This document shows, in pieces, positions 19,523-37,521 of a stretch of DNA of 64,000 nt. Position numbers and translations under genes: made by a program. This stretch comes from Ectobacillus sp. JY-23. GTDB lineage: Bacteria; Bacillota; Bacilli; Bacillales; Bacillaceae_G. A model generated the notes under the pieces. The model was given only the letters and a program-made list of their open reading frames with translations, was not told the origin of the DNA and ran no database searches. The DNA lies in contig NZ_CP095462.1 in the NCBI RefSeq assembly GCF_023022965.1, forward strand, positions 1,178,001 through 1,242,000, written 5' to 3'. The stretch's first letter is position 1. Each line of letters begins with the position of its first letter.

Positions 19523-19526
<4 letters not shown>
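18900..19526 (-). CDS. pyrE: Orotate phosphoribosyltransferase
   Basis: Makes OMP from orotate and PRPP, the fifth step of UMP synthesis. The PRPP-binding motif [20 protein letters not shown] is near residues 115-135, and [13 protein letters not shown] near 26-38 binds orotate. The ATG at 19526 ([10 protein letters not shown], 208 residues) overlaps the pyrF stop by four bases and has GGGAGGG upstream; longer in-frame codons were dropped. It is the last gene of the pyr operon. Confidence 0.97.
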
Positions 19527-21903
<2,377 letters not shown>

Positions 21904-21907
<4 letters not shown>

Positions 21908-24900
21908 GAGTAGACCACCTCATGGCGTGGAATTTCTTTCATTTCCACCGCTGAGAATGTCATGGACTCCAGCACTCGTAAGATTGCCTTTGTTGTATCT
22001 AATGAAGTTAAGCAAGCCACTCCGTTTTCTACAGATTCACGTCGGATGCGGAAGCCGTCACGTGCTGGTTGTTTGCCTTTCGTCAATGTGTTAATTACAA
22101 ATTGTGCTTTGCCTTGACGAATGATATCCAGCAAATTATAATCCTCAGAATCGATTTTATTTACGATTTGTACTGGAACGCCATTTTGCATTAACAGCTT
22201 TGCAGTGCCATCTGTCGCTAAAATGTTATATCCGATTTCATGGAATCTTCTTGCGATTTCTATAGCTTCTTCCTTGTCCTTGTCAGCAACTGTAACAATG
22301 ACAGATCCGTGTGTCGGAATATTAATGCCTGATGCGACAAGACCTTTATACAACGCTTTTTCAAGTGTTAAGTCTTTACCCATTACTTCACCTGTGGACT
22401 TCATTTCCGGTCCTAATGTTGTATCCACAGAGCGAAGCTTCGCGAAGGAGAATACCGGTGCTTTCACATATACTTCTTTGCACTCCGGGTGGTAGCCTGT
22501 GCTGTATCCCAAGCCCTCCAGTGTCGCTCCAAGTATAACCTTAGTCGCAAGATTTGCCATTGGTACACCTGTAATTTTACTCAAGAATGGAACTGTACGG
22601 CTTGAGCGAGGATTTACCTCTAGTACATATACATCATCTTTGTACACAACGAACTGGATATTTAGCAGTCCGACAATTTTTAGACCTTTTGCTAATGAGA
22701 TCGTGTGTTCAACGATTTTGTTTTTGATTGTTTGCGATAGGCTTTGGGTAGGATACACAGCAATGGAATCTCCTGAATGAACACCTGCGCGCTCGATGTG
22801 CTCCATAATGCCTGGGATATATACATCTTTACCGTCCGAAATCGCATCTACCTCAATTTCTTTTCCCACCATGTAGCGGTCAATCAACACTGGATGCTCA
22901 GCATGGACCTTTACGGCATTTTTCATATAATGCAGCAATTCGTTTTCATGATATACAATTTCCATTGCACGCCCACCTAGTACATAAGAAGGTCTTACCA
23001 GCACCGGATAGCCGATGCTATCTGCAATGATGACCGCTTCTTCCACAGTTGTTGCTGTTTTACCAACCGGCTGCGGAACACCAAGTGCAGTCAGAGTTGC
23101 TTCAAATTTGTCACGATCTTCAGCACGATCTAGATCTTCTAAAGACGTTCCTAAAATCTTGACTCCGCGCGCTTCTAGATGAGCAGCCAAGTTGATTGCC
23201 GTTTGTCCACCGAATTGAACAATAACACCTTCTGGATTTTCAAGGTCGATAATATGCATAACATCTTCTATTGTCAGAGGCTCGAAGTAAAGCTTATCAG
23301 AGATACTAAAATCTGTAGAAACCGTTTCAGGGTTGTTGTTGATAATAATTGCTTCATATCCTGCTTCTTTAATCGCCCAAACAGAATGCACTGTTGCGTA
23401 ATCAAACTCAATACCTTGCCCAATTCGAATTGGGCCCGAACCTAATACGATAACGCTTTTGCGATTTGTCACGATGGATTCATTTTCTTCTTCATACGTA
23501 CTGTAGTAGTATGGCGTCGCTGATTCGAATTCTGCCGCACACGTATCTACCATTTTATATACAGGTACAATTTGTTCTAATTTACGTGTTTCATAGATTT
23601 CTAGCTCGCTCATGTCCCAGGCTTGGGAAATGTATCGATCGCTGAAGCCCATTTTCTTCGCAGCTTCCAACGTCTCCATGCAACCTTTGTTTTCAGCCAA
23701 GCGTTGTTCCATGCGAATGATGTTCTCAATTTTTTGCAAGAAGAAGAAGTCCATTTTACTCCAAGCATTGATCTCCTCTTTTGTAACACCTTGTCGTAAC
23801 GCTTCCGCCACAACAAACAATCTCTCATCATCTGCTTTAGCAATTCGCTTCTCCATCGTTTCTTTATCTAATGCCTTTAGGTGTTCCATTTCTAGATGAT
23901 AGACACCTAGTTCAAGTGAGCGTACTGCTTTTAACAGGGATTCTTCCAAATTACGTCCAATCGCCATAACTTCTCCCGTTGCCTTCATTTGCGTACCTAG
24001 AGAGCGATTCGCCGATTCGAACTTGTCAAAAGGCCAACGCGGGATTTTAGACACAACATAGTCAAGCGCTGGTTCAAAACACGCATATGTTTTCTTCGTA
24101 ACTGGATTTACGATTTCATCAAGCGTTAAACCAACTGCAATTTTTGCAGCCAACTTCGCAATTGGATACCCTGTAGCTTTAGACGCTAAAGCTGAAGAGC
24201 GACTGACCCGAGGGTTTACCTCAATTACATAGTATTGGAAGCTATCTGTATCAAGCGCCAACTGTACGTTACAGCCGCCTTCAATTCCTAGCGCACGGAT
24301 AATTTTTAATGATGTATTACGTAGCATTTGATACTCACGGTCGCTCAATGTTTGACTTGGCGCCACAACAATGGAGTCTCCTGTATGCACACCCACTGGA
24401 TCGATGTTTTCCATATTACATACAACAATTGCGTTATCATTGCTATCTCGCATTACTTCATATTCAATTTCCTTAAAGCCCGCGATACTTTTCTCAAGCA
24501 AGCACTGCGTCACAGGGCTATGCTTCAAGCCGCTTGAGACGATTTCCACCAACTCTTCTTCATCGTGGCAAATACCTCCGCCTGTTCCACCTAACGTAAA
24601 AGCTGGGCGAACGATGACTGGATATCCGATCTTATCAACGAACGCATACGCTTCTTCTAGTGTATGGATAATTACACTCTCTGGAATCGGTTCGTTCAAC
24701 TCTTGCATAAGTGTACGGAACAAATCACGATCTTCTGCGCGTTCAATGGCTGAAAGTTTTGTTCCTAAGATTTCTGTGCCGCACTCTTGCAAGATACCTG
24801 ATTTTGCTAATTCAACAGCCATATTTAGACCTGTTTGTCCGCCTAAAGTTGGAAGGATTGCATCCGGACGCTCTTTACGGATGATGCGGCTCACAAATTC

Positions 24901-25113
24901 CAAAGTAAGTGGTTCAATATATACCTTATCCGCCGTTGCTGTATCTGTCATAATTGTCGCCGGGTTCGAGTTAACAAGAATAACTTTGTAGCCCTCTTCC
25001 TTCAAAGCTTGACATGCTTGTGTTCCGGAATAATCAAATTCCGCAGCTTGCCCTATGACGATAGGTCCGGATCCGATTACTAAAATGGTGTTAATATCTA
25101 GGCGTTTTGGCAT
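21904..25113 (-). CDS. pyrAB: Carbamoyl-phosphate synthase (pyrimidine-type), large subunit
   Basis: The 1069-residue protein consists of two homologous ATP-grasp halves. The first opens with [20 protein letters not shown], and the second repeats [20 protein letters not shown] at about 555. A C-terminal MGS-like allosteric domain (about 935-1069) binds effectors. It makes carbamoyl phosphate from bicarbonate, glutamine-derived ammonia and ATP. The ATG at 25113 follows AAGGGG and lies 16 bases inside pyrAA. Confidence 0.97.
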
Positions 25114-26191
25114 AATACTTCCCCTTCTTTCTGACAATTTTCAATCATAGTTAAAAACTGATTAAACAATCCGTTTGCATCCTCTGGTCCTGGTGAAGCT
25201 TCGGGATGATATTGAACTGTGAATGCTGGCATTGTTTTATGACGTAGACCTTCTACCGTACCGTCATTAAGTGCAATATGTGTAATTTCAAGCGATGTAT
25301 CCACAATAGACGACTCTTCTACTGTATAGCCATGATTTTGTGCAGTAATGGCTACTTTTCCTGTTTCTAAATGCTTAACAGGATGGTTAGAACCACGGTG
25401 TCCGAACTTTAATTTAACTGTATTAGCTCCGCAAGCCAGCGCAAACAATTGGTGCCCCAAGCAAATACCGAACAACGGAATTTTACCAAGAACTCCTTGA
25501 ATCATTTCGATGGCCTCTGGTACGTCTTTCGGATCTCCAGGTCCGTTGCTTAGCATAATACCGTCCGGATTCAGGCGCAAGATTTCTTCTGCTGTTGTAT
25601 TGTAAGGTACTACGATGACATCGCAGCCACGATTGTTCAACTCGCGCAAAATACCATGCTTCATTCCAAAGTCGACAAGAACAACTCGGTATCCGCGCCC
25701 TGGACTTGGGTAAGGGTCTTTCGTTGATACGCGCTTTACATGATCCTTGAATACAGTCGCCTTCAATTGGTTTACCGTGTCCTCAACATCTGCATCCATA
25801 CCGCACAGACGTCCCTTTAATGCACCGTGCTCTCTGATGAGACGAGTAAGCTTTCTTGTATCAATACCTGATAAACCCGGAATGTTGCGCTCTTTTAAAT
25901 ATGTATCAAGCGCCAGCTCATTTCGGAAGTTTGAGGGATGATCGCAGATTTCTTTTACAATTAACCCATGGATGGATGGATTGATTGATTCAAAATCATC
26001 TCGATTGATACCGTAGTTTCCGATTAGCGGATATGTGAGTGTGACGATTTGGCTACAGTAAGAAGGGTCTGATAAAATCTCTTGATATCCTGTCATTCCT
26101 GTATTAAATACCACTTCACCAGATTTATCTATTTCTCCCCCGAATGCCTGACCTACAAATACTGTTCCATCTTCTAAAATAAGCTGTCGTT

Positions 26192-26195
<4 letters not shown>
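25098..26195 (-). CDS. pyrAA: Carbamoyl-phosphate synthase (pyrimidine-type), small (glutaminase) subunit
   Basis: The 365-residue protein has an N-terminal CarA domain and a class I glutamine amidotransferase domain. The nucleophilic Cys is in [15 protein letters not shown] and the catalytic His and Glu in [10 protein letters not shown]. It supplies ammonia to PyrAB. The ATG at 26195 overlaps the pyrC stop as ATGA, which supports it over an in-frame ATG at 26219 inside pyrC. Confidence 0.97.
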
Positions 26196-29796
<3,601 letters not shown>

Positions 29797-29811
29797 GATT
29801 TTTCCTCCTTA

Positions 29812-29914
29812 ATAAAAAAACTCTTTGTGCGCTGCACAAAGAGTCCTGCTCCCAAAAAGCATGGGGAAACATGACCCTTTGTCAGTCTCACGGGACTGCC
29901 TTTAAAAGGGCTTC
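29812..29914 (-). promoter_or_regulatory. PyrR-dependent attenuator in the pyrR-pyrP gap
   Basis: On the minus strand AGTCCCGTGAGACTG (around 29883-29898) fits the PyrR-binding consensus ARUCCNGNGAGGYU with one change. It is followed by a terminator ACTCTTTGTGC / GCACAAAGAGT (arms 29834-29844 and 29820-29830) and a run of seven T residues directly before the pyrP ribosome-binding site. Confidence 0.9.
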
Positions 29915-30600
<686 letters not shown>

Positions 30601-30604
30601 TGTT

Positions 30605-30633
30605 ATTATTGCAGAGTTTTCCTTATAAGTCAA
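30605..30633 (-). promoter_or_regulatory. Sigma-A promoter of the pyr operon
   Basis: On the minus strand TTGACT (30628-30633), a 17-base spacer and AATAAT (30605-30610) precede the first PyrR leader by about 30 bases. It overlaps the 3' end of rluD. Confidence 0.8.
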
Positions 30634-31541
30634 GACTGTCTACGTAATTTATCCAAAGTTTCTTCAAATTCTTGCGGTAATGGTGCTTCAAACTCTAAAT
30701 ATTGTTCTGTTCTTGGATGAATAAAACCAAGAATTCCTGCATGTAATGCTTGACCATTAAGATCGAGTGTTTTCTTAGGACCATATTTAGGGTCACCAGC
30801 TAATGGATAACCAATATACTTCATGTGAACACGAATTTGATGGGTACGTCCCGTCTCAAGTTGACATTCCACAAATGTGAAATCTTTGAAACGCTCTAAC
30901 ACATGAAAATGCGTGACCGCATGCTTTCCGTTTTCCTCTACAGTCATGCTTTGACGATCGTGTTTATCGCGACCAATTGGTGCATCAATTGTACCTGTAT
31001 CGTGCGGGATAACTCCGTGCACAATTGCTTTATACCGTCTTGTTACCGTTTTGGCAACAAGCTGATTTACAAGTGATTCATGCGCCATATCATTTTTAGC
31101 CACCATAAGAAGACCTGACGTATCTTTATCAATTCGGTGGACAATACCAGGACGCATCACACCATTAATACCTGATAAATCCGTACAATGCGCCATCAAA
31201 CCGTTCACAAGCGTTCCTGTTGTGTGGCCCGGTGCCGGATGCACCACCATACCACTTGGCTTATTTACAACAAGCACATCTTGATCCTCGTAATAGATAT
31301 CTAAATCCATTTCTTCAGGCACGACATCTAGAGGCTCAGCTTCCGGTATCACAACTGTGATTTCATCTCCTGCCTTAGCCTTATAATTCCCTTTTACACC
31401 CTGACCATTAACTGTGACAGCTCCGTCTTTAATCCACTGTTGAACTTGCGAACGAGACCATTCGTTGTTTACTTCAGCAAGAACTTTATCTAAACGTCCG
31501 CCTTTTTGTTCTTCTGTTACCTGCAATACAATATGCTCCAT
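30630..31541 (-). CDS. rluD: Ribosomal large subunit pseudouridine synthase, RluD family
   Basis: The 303-residue protein (B. subtilis YlyB) has an N-terminal S4 RNA-binding domain (GGRLDKVLAEVNNEWSRSQV near 11-30). The RluA/RluD catalytic domain carries the catalytic Asp in GIVHRIDKDTSGLL and the RTHQIRVHMKYIGYPLAGD motif. It makes pseudouridine in 23S rRNA helix 69. AGGAG stands eight bases before the ATG at 31541. It is five bases from lspA, the usual lspA-rluD pair. Confidence 0.95.
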   Translation of the reverse strand: MEHIVLQVTEEQKGGRLDKVLAEVNNEWSRSQVQQWIKDGAVTVNGQGVKGNYKAKAGDEITVVIPEAEPLDVVPEEMDLDIYYEDQDVLVVNKPSGMVVHPAPGHTTGTLVNGLMAHCTDLSGINGVMRPGIVHRIDKDTSGLLMVAKNDMAHESLVNQLVAKTVTRRYKAIVHGVIPHDTGTIDAPIGRDKHDRQSMTVEENGKHAVTHFHVLERFKDFTFVECQLETGRTHQIRVHMKYIGYPLAGDPKYGPKKTLDLNGQALHAGILGFIHPRTEQYLEFEAPLPQEFEETLDKLRRQS

Positions 31542-31546
31542 ACAAC

Positions 31547-32002
31547 CTACTCCTTTTTCTTCCCTTCCAGTAGCGTTTGAATAAATAAAAGCGCTACACC
31601 AATACACAATGCGGAATCTGCGACATTAAAGACCGGGAAGTTATAAGAGAAGATATACGTATGAATAAAATCCACAACTTCTTTATGTATTACCCGATCA
31701 ATAAAATTACCAATGGCTCCGCCTAAAATAAGACCTAACGCCACACCCAACAACTTGTCTGTTTTTGTGTATTTTTGCATATAGTAAATTACCGCAATGA
31801 TAAACACAACTGTAATTACGTAAAAAAACCACATTTGATTTTGCAAAATACCCCAAGCAGCTCCACGATTTCGATGCGACGTTATGTACAAAACATCATG
31901 AATAATGGGAATACTCTCGCCCAGTTCCATGTTTTTTAAGACAATCCACTTTGATACTTGGTCGATAAAAATTACAATTAACGCAATCGCATAATAAATC
32001 AT
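31547..32002 (-). CDS. lspA: Lipoprotein signal peptidase (signal peptidase II)
   Basis: The 151-residue membrane aspartyl protease has four helices and cleaves prolipoprotein signal peptides. Conserved NRGAAWGIL is near 45, the first catalytic Asp is in [16 protein letters not shown], and the second is in [19 protein letters not shown] precedes the ATG. It has its own promoter and is followed closely by rluD. Confidence 0.97.
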   Translation of the reverse strand: MIYYAIALIVIFIDQVSKWIVLKNMELGESIPIIHDVLYITSHRNRGAAWGILQNQMWFFYVITVVFIIAVIYYMQKYTKTDKLLGVALGLILGGAIGNFIDRVIHKEVVDFIHTYIFSYNFPVFNVADSALCIGVALLFIQTLLEGKKKE

Positions 32003-32035
32003 ATTTTCTCCCCCACATGGACAGTGTACCTCAAA

Positions 32036-32064
32036 ATTTTAGCACAGCTGCGATGTTTTCACAA
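32036..32064 (-). promoter_or_regulatory. Probable sigma-A promoter of lspA-rluD
   Basis: On the minus strand TTGTGA (32059-32064), 17 bases, TAAAAT (32036-32041), about 34 bases upstream of the lspA ATG. Confidence 0.6.
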
Positions 32065-32261
32065 TGAAGGGGAGAAAACAGCGTATAAATTGCAAGAAAA
32101 GATATAATATAAATAAGTAAAAGTAGCTTTCTTAAACATATCAACTACGTGTAAAACCTATTTGTACGAAATCGCTTTTCTTTTTACATATGGTCATAGT
32201 CGAAGCACCCATTTTTATCTCAATCCCAAAAACGTTAGTATCTCTATTTGTATCCAATACA

Positions 32262-32591
32262 TCATACCGTTAAGCGTTCGTAAGAAAACTCATATATAGT
32301 ACGTGCTGTCGGCATAATACGAAGTTGCTCAATAGGAATTACATCATGCGTATCCTCACATATACCATATATACCCAAATCGATTTTTGCTAGGGCGTGT
32401 TCTACATCCTTCAAATCCGCTTGTATATGATGAAGAACGGTCTTTTTCTTACGCTCCTCTTCCCTTACAACACCAAATAGCTCTTCACTCATTTCTGTAT
32501 AATAGGAGGCCTTCTCTTTTTGCAGGCGCGACTGTAATTCTTCGCGTATTAATTCCAACTCTTTTCTGATGTCATCATAAGCTGCATTCAC
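32262..32591 (-). CDS. ylyA: YlyA, DksA/TraR-like RNA polymerase-associated protein
   Basis: The 109-residue protein has a coiled coil of Lys/Glu-rich heptads (about 5-60) followed by a DksA/TraR tail GIYGICEDTHDVIPIEQLRI and MPTARTIYEF. The four-cysteine zinc finger of classical DksA is degenerate: only one Cys remains. The location between ileS and lspA matches B. subtilis ylyA, described as binding RNA polymerase and affecting sigma-G transcription during sporulation. Confidence 0.85.
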   Translation of the reverse strand: MNAAYDDIRKELELIREELQSRLQKEKASYYTEMSEELFGVVREEERKKKTVLHHIQADLKDVEHALAKIDLGIYGICEDTHDVIPIEQLRIMPTARTIYEFSYERLTV

Positions 32592-32767
32592 GTTGAAATC
32601 CCTCCGTCTTCTGAAGTTGTAGCTATAGTTTGTCCGAAAAGAATCTCCTTAGCTAACACACTTTTTTCCTATTTAGAAAAGCCTCCTTTATCACTAAGTT
32701 AAAAAATCTATCTTAAAAGTTCAACCATACATCTAAAAAAATAAACTCGTGGCTTTAATACAGCCAA

Positions 32768-32812
32768 AAAAACAAAGAGGCTGTCCCGAATAACAGGACA
32801 ACCTCTTTGTTT
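32768..32812 (-). terminator. Intrinsic terminator after ileS
   Basis: On the minus strand a 17-bp stem with one mismatch (arms 32796-32812 and 32770-32786: AAACAAAGAGGTTGTCC / GGACAGCCTCTTTGTTT, nine-base loop) is followed by TTTT. It begins right at the ileS stop. Confidence 0.85.
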
Positions 32813-35578
32813 TTATTTTACATAATGTTCTTTTACAACAGACGCACAGCGTGTACATAATGTAGGATGCTCTGCATCTTGACCAACCGTTGGGGAAACA
32901 ATCCAACAACGTTCACATGTTTCTCCTTCAGCAGGTTTTACAACCACTGCGGCATGCTCATATGTTTTCGCCTCAGCAGGTGCTTCTTCCTTCACACCTG
33001 CTACTGCAAATCCAGATACAATGAAGAGTTGCTTAACGTCTTCCGTAATAGAGGAGAGCAATGCTTTCATTTCATTTGTTGGATACAATGTCAAGCTTGC
33101 ATTTAGGGATTTACCAATAACTTTTTCGTTACGCGCTTCTTCCAATGCTTTTAACACATCATCGCGCAGCATTAAGAACGCATCCCATTTTTGCTTAATT
33201 GCAGCACTGCCTTCTATTTCTACAGGCTCTGGCATATCTGTCAGCTGCACGCTTTCTTCTGTTGCACCTGGTACATACACCCATACTTCGTCAGCTGTAT
33301 GAGGCAGAATTGGTGAAACGAGCTTTGTCAGTGCTACAAGGACTTGATATAACACATTTTGGATGGCACGGCGATCGCGGTTATCTGCTCCCTCGATATA
33401 TAAAATATCTTTAGCAAAATCTAAATAAAACGAACTTAAATCAATCGTACAGAAATTATGAACGGCATGATAAATTGCAGCGAACTCATATGTGTCGTAC
33501 GCTTCTTTTGTTTTACGAATTAAATCGTTTAACTTTACAAGCATATAGCGATCTACTTCACGCAATTCGTATACTTCCATCGTATGAATGCTTGGATCAA
33601 AGCCGTCTAAGTTCCCAAGCAAGAAACGGAATGTGTTACGGATTTTGCGGTATACTTCAGCCACCTGTTTTAAAATATCATCAGAAATACGAACGTCAGC
33701 TTGATAATCAACAGATGCTACCCATAGACGTAAAATATCGCCGCCAAGCTGGTCTAAAATCTTCTTTGGTACAACAACGTTACCAAGTGACTTACTCATT
33801 TTGCGACCTTCTCCGTCCAACACAAATCCATGACTCAGCACACCCTTATATGGTGCCTTTCCTGTCACAGCAACCGCCGTTGACAAAGAAGAGTTAAACC
33901 AGCCGCGATACTGGTCAGATCCTTCCAAATATAAATCAGCAGGACGCTGTAAATCATCACGTTCTTCCAATACTGCTTGATGGGAAGAACCGGAGTCAAA
34001 CCATACATCCATAATATCCGTTTCTTTACGGAATTGACCGTTCGGGCTTGATGGATGTGTAAAACCTTCAGGCAGAAGATCTTTTGCATCACGTTCAAAC
34101 CAAATGTTAGAACCATGCTCACGGAACAATGCCGCTACATGATTAATCGTTTCATCTGTAATAATCGGGTCATTGTTTTCCGCATAAAACACAGGAATCG
34201 GAACACCCCATGCACGCTGACGGGAAATACACCAGTCACCACGATCACGTACCATGTTGAATAAACGTGTTTCTCCCCATGCAGGTACCCATTTTGTTTC
34301 TTGCACTGCTTCCATCAACTCTTTACGGAATGAATCAATAGATGCAAACCACTGTGCAGTGGCACGGAAAATAATTGGCTGTTTTGTTCTCCAGTCATGC
34401 GGATACGAATGCGTGATAAAAGTCAGCTTTAATAGAGCGCCCACTTCCTCTAATTTTTGCGTAATTGGTTTATTTGCTTCATCGTAGAATAATCCTTCAA
34501 AGCCCGGCGCTTCATTTGTTAAGTAGCCCTTATCATCAACTGGACAAAGCACATCCAAACCGTATTTCTGCCCCACTTGGAAGTCGTCTTCCCCGTGTCC
34601 AGGTGCTGTATGTACACAGCCCGTTCCGGCATCTGTTGTTACGTGCTCGCCAACCATAACAAGCGAATCCCGACCGTATAGTGGATGCTTCGCCACTACA
34701 TGCTCAAGTTCAATACCTTTAACTGTTTTCACAACAGACGTTTCTTCCCAGCCCATTGTTTTTGTAACTTCCTCAAGTAGTGCAGATGCAACAATATACT
34801 TGCTGTCATTTGCTTTGACAATGCTGTACTCTAAGTCAGGATGTAAAGAGATACCTAAGTTTGCAGGAATAGTCCAAGGTGTTGTTGTCCAAATAATAAA
34901 CTTTTCGTCACCTTCTAGTACACCTTTACCATCCTTTACATCGAATGCTACATAAATAGATGGAGATTTTTTGTCTTTGTACTCAATTTCAGCTTCCGCC
35001 AATGCAGATTCACTTGTCGGAGACCAATATACAGGTTTCAAACCTTTATAAATATAACCCTTTTTCGCCATATCACCGAATACTTTAATTTGCTGCGCTT
35101 CATATTCTGGCTTCAATGTAATATACGGATTGTACCAGTCCCCGCGCACACCAAGGCGCATAAACTGTTCACGTTGACGGTCTACTTGCTCATAAGCATA
35201 CTCTTCGCACAACTTGCGAAACTCTGCAACTGTCATTTCTTTGCGCTTTACCCCTTTGTTCGTGAGCGCTTGTTCAATTGGTAACCCGTGTGTGTCCCAA
35301 CCTGGGACGTAAGGGGCACAAAAACCATTCATGGATTTATAGCGAACGATAAAGTCTTTTAGTACTTTATTTAGTGCATGTCCCATGTGAATGTCGCCAT
35401 TTGCGTACGGTGGTCCGTCGTGCAATACAAATAATGGACGATCCTTTGTGCGCTCCTGTACTTTCTCATAAATGTCCATCTCTGCCCAATTTGCTTGTAT
35501 ATCCGGCTCACGCTTTGGCAAATTGCCGCGCATCGGAAATTCTGTTTTCGGCATTAATAATGTGTCTTTATACTCCAT
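32813..35578 (-). CDS. ileS: Isoleucyl-tRNA synthetase
   Basis: The 921-residue class I synthetase charges tRNA-Ile. The HIGH-type motif is in [14 protein letters not shown] near 57-70. The CP1 editing domain spans about 200-390 (with [11 protein letters not shown]). The KMSKS loop is [10 protein letters not shown] near 595. The C-terminal zinc knuckle is CERCWI and CTRC. The start follows an AGGAGG-type site. It is preceded by a T-box leader and ended by a terminator, so it is a single-gene unit. Confidence 0.98.
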   Translation of the reverse strand: MEYKDTLLMPKTEFPMRGNLPKREPDIQANWAEMDIYEKVQERTKDRPLFVLHDGPPYANGDIHMGHALNKVLKDFIVRYKSMNGFCAPYVPGWDTHGLPIEQALTNKGVKRKEMTVAEFRKLCEEYAYEQVDRQREQFMRLGVRGDWYNPYITLKPEYEAQQIKVFGDMAKKGYIYKGLKPVYWSPTSESALAEAEIEYKDKKSPSIYVAFDVKDGKGVLEGDEKFIIWTTTPWTIPANLGISLHPDLEYSIVKANDSKYIVASALLEEVTKTMGWEETSVVKTVKGIELEHVVAKHPLYGRDSLVMVGEHVTTDAGTGCVHTAPGHGEDDFQVGQKYGLDVLCPVDDKGYLTNEAPGFEGLFYDEANKPITQKLEEVGALLKLTFITHSYPHDWRTKQPIIFRATAQWFASIDSFRKELMEAVQETKWVPAWGETRLFNMVRDRGDWCISRQRAWGVPIPVFYAENNDPIITDETINHVAALFREHGSNIWFERDAKDLLPEGFTHPSSPNGQFRKETDIMDVWFDSGSSHQAVLEERDDLQRPADLYLEGSDQYRGWFNSSLSTAVAVTGKAPYKGVLSHGFVLDGEGRKMSKSLGNVVVPKKILDQLGGDILRLWVASVDYQADVRISDDILKQVAEVYRKIRNTFRFLLGNLDGFDPSIHTMEVYELREVDRYMLVKLNDLIRKTKEAYDTYEFAAIYHAVHNFCTIDLSSFYLDFAKDILYIEGADNRDRRAIQNVLYQVLVALTKLVSPILPHTADEVWVYVPGATEESVQLTDMPEPVEIEGSAAIKQKWDAFLMLRDDVLKALEEARNEKVIGKSLNASLTLYPTNEMKALLSSITEDVKQLFIVSGFAVAGVKEEAPAEAKTYEHAAVVVKPAEGETCERCWIVSPTVGQDAEHPTLCTRCASVVKEHYVK

Positions 35579-35605
35579 GCAATGTTCCTCCTAGCGTTTT
35601 GACAA

Positions 35606-35850
35606 AATAAAAAGACCTTCTCATCCCTAAAAAGGGACGAGAAGGTCTCCCGCGGTACCACCCTAATAGACTGCAAGCAGTCCACCTTGTATTCGTAACG
35701 TGAATGAACGCCTTCCGCTTACTGCATTTCAGCGGGGAACTCCAGGGTGATATTCCTTCTTTTTCTTATCTCGAGCTTTCACTATCCTCGATTCGCTTTA
35801 TAAGATACAAAGAAGTACTTGTCCCTATCCTCGTTTTTATCAAAACATAT
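35606..35850 (-). promoter_or_regulatory. T-box leader (isoleucine) of ileS
   Basis: On the minus strand: a stem I region with specifier codon ATC in GGAATATCACC (35749-35751), then the T-box GGGTGGTACCGCGG (around 35650-35663). A terminator AGACCTTCTCGTCCCT / AGGGATGAGAAGGTCT (arms 35633-35648 and 35613-35628) with TTTTTATTTT follows. Uncharged tRNA-Ile pairing with ATC and with TGGT would favour the antiterminator and ileS expression. Confidence 0.93.
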
Positions 35851-35860
35851 TTGTTATTGA

Positions 35861-35889
35861 ATTATATGTAATTCTGATGAAAACGTCAA
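35861..35889 (-). promoter_or_regulatory. Sigma-A promoter of ileS
   Basis: On the minus strand TTGACG (35884-35889), a 17-base spacer and a perfect TATAAT (35861-35866), ending just past the divIVA stop and directly before the T-box leader. Confidence 0.88.
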
Positions 35890-35891
35890 GC

Positions 35892-36395
35892 TTACAACGT
35901 TTCCTCTTGTTTTAAAAACGCTGTTTCATCCTCAAGCTCAAGAAGTTTGTCCCAGTCATCATTGCTCAGCATATCAAGTTGCGCTTCTAACAGCATGCGG
36001 AAGCGGCTACGGAATACTTTGGACTGTTTTTTTAATTCTTCAATATCAAATGAAACTTTACGGGATTTCATTAATGCTTCATTAATAATACGATCAGCAT
36101 TTTTTTCTGCTTCTCTCACAATCAACTTCGCTTCTTTTTGTGCATTGCGCTTCACTTCTTCTGCCGCTTCTTGTGCAATTACAATGGATTTATTAAGAGT
36201 GGCTTCAATGCTGGAAAAATGACCTAACTTTTGTTCAAGTTCCGCTACTTGCTCCTCTAGCGCTTTTTTCTCGCGAAGCGCCAATTCATAATCCTTAATT
36301 ACTTGATCTAAAAACTCGTTTACTTCGTCTTCATCATAGCCGCGAAAACCACGACTAAATTCTTTATTATGAATATCCAATGGTGTCAAAGGCAC
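35892..36395 (-). CDS. divIVA: Cell-division initiation / polar scaffold protein DivIVA
   Basis: The 167-residue protein binds negatively curved membrane at poles and septa, positioning MinJ/MinCD and chromosome anchors. The lipid-binding N-terminus MPLTPLDIHNKEFSRGFRGY and YDEDEVNEFLDQVI precede long coiled coils (about 28-150). GGAGG lies eight bases before a GTG at 36395, giving the family-typical MPLTP start. A GTG three codons earlier overlaps the ribosome-binding site and is rejected. Confidence 0.96.
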   Translation of the reverse strand: MPLTPLDIHNKEFSRGFRGYDEDEVNEFLDQVIKDYELALREKKALEEQVAELEQKLGHFSSIEATLNKSIVIAQEAAEEVKRNAQKEAKLIVREAEKNADRIINEALMKSRKVSFDIEELKKQSKVFRSRFRMLLEAQLDMLSNDDWDKLLELEDETAFLKQEETL

Positions 36396-36476
36396 AGACG
36401 CCACCTCCAGTTGTTTGTTTTATATAAGTTAATGTATACTTCGACAAAACCAGCCGTATTCCTGCTTATTCCCTGG

Positions 36477-37241
36477 TTATTTTAATAAACCGTACATAAT
36501 TTTCCATTTATCTCGTTTTGATTTGCCATCAATCGATAAAATTTTTGCTCTCCCGTGTCCTCTTGCTGACAAAACGTCACCATTAAAGCATTCGTATGAT
36601 GGTTGTTCTACCACCTTCCAGTTTACTTTTACGAGACCGCCTTTAATCAATAGCTGCGTCTTTTGACGAGATATGTTGAACATTTCAGCAAGAAGAGCAT
36701 CAACACGTAACGACGAAACGGTGCCGTTTTTTTCTGTCCATTCCTCTGCAGGTAAAATAATGCGTTGCCCTTCCGCAGATGAAACACTAACCTTCGCCTT
36801 TCCAACAGATTGCAAATTCATGATAATATAATCCGCAATCTCTTTCGCAACAAATAAATATATTTCATCTGTACCGATGAAGATATCACCGTACTTTTCT
36901 CGCTTCAGTCCAAGCGACATCAGTGCCCCAAGCATTTGGCGATGCTCAATGGAGAAAAATTTAGTAGCATATTGAATACGCAACACTTCTATTTGAAAAT
37001 CTGCTACGTTTGGTTCGTAATACGGAGGTAATATGAGCGCTCGCCTTCTCTCTGTCCCATTGGCACCGCCGTAAAACCGGACTGCTTCGTCCGGCATTAA
37101 GGCGTCGATTATCTGCTGCTCACGCGGATCTAAGAAGTCAGTTAACTTCATTTTATAATACTGCTCTGCACTGTTTCTCCATTCTATTACGCGATCAACA
37201 AATACAGCTTCCTCCGGTCGAAAATGATCATAAATACTCAT
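36477..37241 (-). CDS. ylmH: YlmH, S4-domain ribosome quality control factor (RqcP2-like)
   Basis: The 254-residue protein has an N-terminal RRM-like region (about 1-160: YEPNVADFQIEVLRI, HRQMLGALMSLGLKREKYGD) and a C-terminal S4 domain (about 178-235: LRVDALLAEMFNISRQKTQ). In Bacillus, YlmH binds 50S peptidyl-tRNA complexes and can act in alanine tailing with RqcH. It lies between divIVA and ylmG in the conserved ylm cluster. Confidence 0.92.
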   Translation of the reverse strand: MSIYDHFRPEEAVFVDRVIEWRNSAEQYYKMKLTDFLDPREQQIIDALMPDEAVRFYGGANGTERRRALILPPYYEPNVADFQIEVLRIQYATKFFSIEHRQMLGALMSLGLKREKYGDIFIGTDEIYLFVAKEIADYIIMNLQSVGKAKVSVSSAEGQRIILPAEEWTEKNGTVSSLRVDALLAEMFNISRQKTQLLIKGGLVKVNWKVVEQPSYECFNGDVLSARGHGRAKILSIDGKSKRDKWKIMYGLLK

Positions 37242-37251
37242 CTCTTATCCC

Positions 37252-37515
37252 CTACGAAATCATATACAACAATCGTCTAAGGCCATCTCGAGCAAAGCCA
37301 AGCACAATAATAGCAACAATTGGAGAAATATCAATTACACCAAGCGGCGGAATAAAACGACGAAACGGCTCTAGATACGGCTCACAAATACGAGCTAGAA
37401 AATGCCCAAATGCCGAATCACGTGCTCCTGGCAGCCAAGAAAGTAAAATGTACACGATTAGTGCATAGTAATACACTTGAAATATCGTGAGAAGTACAGA
37501 CGAAAGCAATCCCAT
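37252..37515 (-). CDS. ylmG: YggT-family membrane protein YlmG
   Basis: An 87-residue protein with two membrane helices. The YggT signature includes YILLSWLPGARDSAFGHF and EPYLEPFRRFIPPLGVIDISPI. Family members sit next to sepF and affect division or membrane-protein distribution; the biochemical role is unsettled. It is seven bases from sepF. Confidence 0.93.
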   Translation of the reverse strand: MGLLSSVLLTIFQVYYYALIVYILLSWLPGARDSAFGHFLARICEPYLEPFRRFIPPLGVIDISPIVAIIVLGFARDGLRRLLYMIS

Positions 37516-37521
37516 CTAACC

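Noticed and set aside
22205-24991. Plus-strand frames of about 90-200 codons opposite pyrAB and other genes
   Set aside because: They are antisense shadows of strongly supported minus-strand genes, without start signals or recognisable domains.
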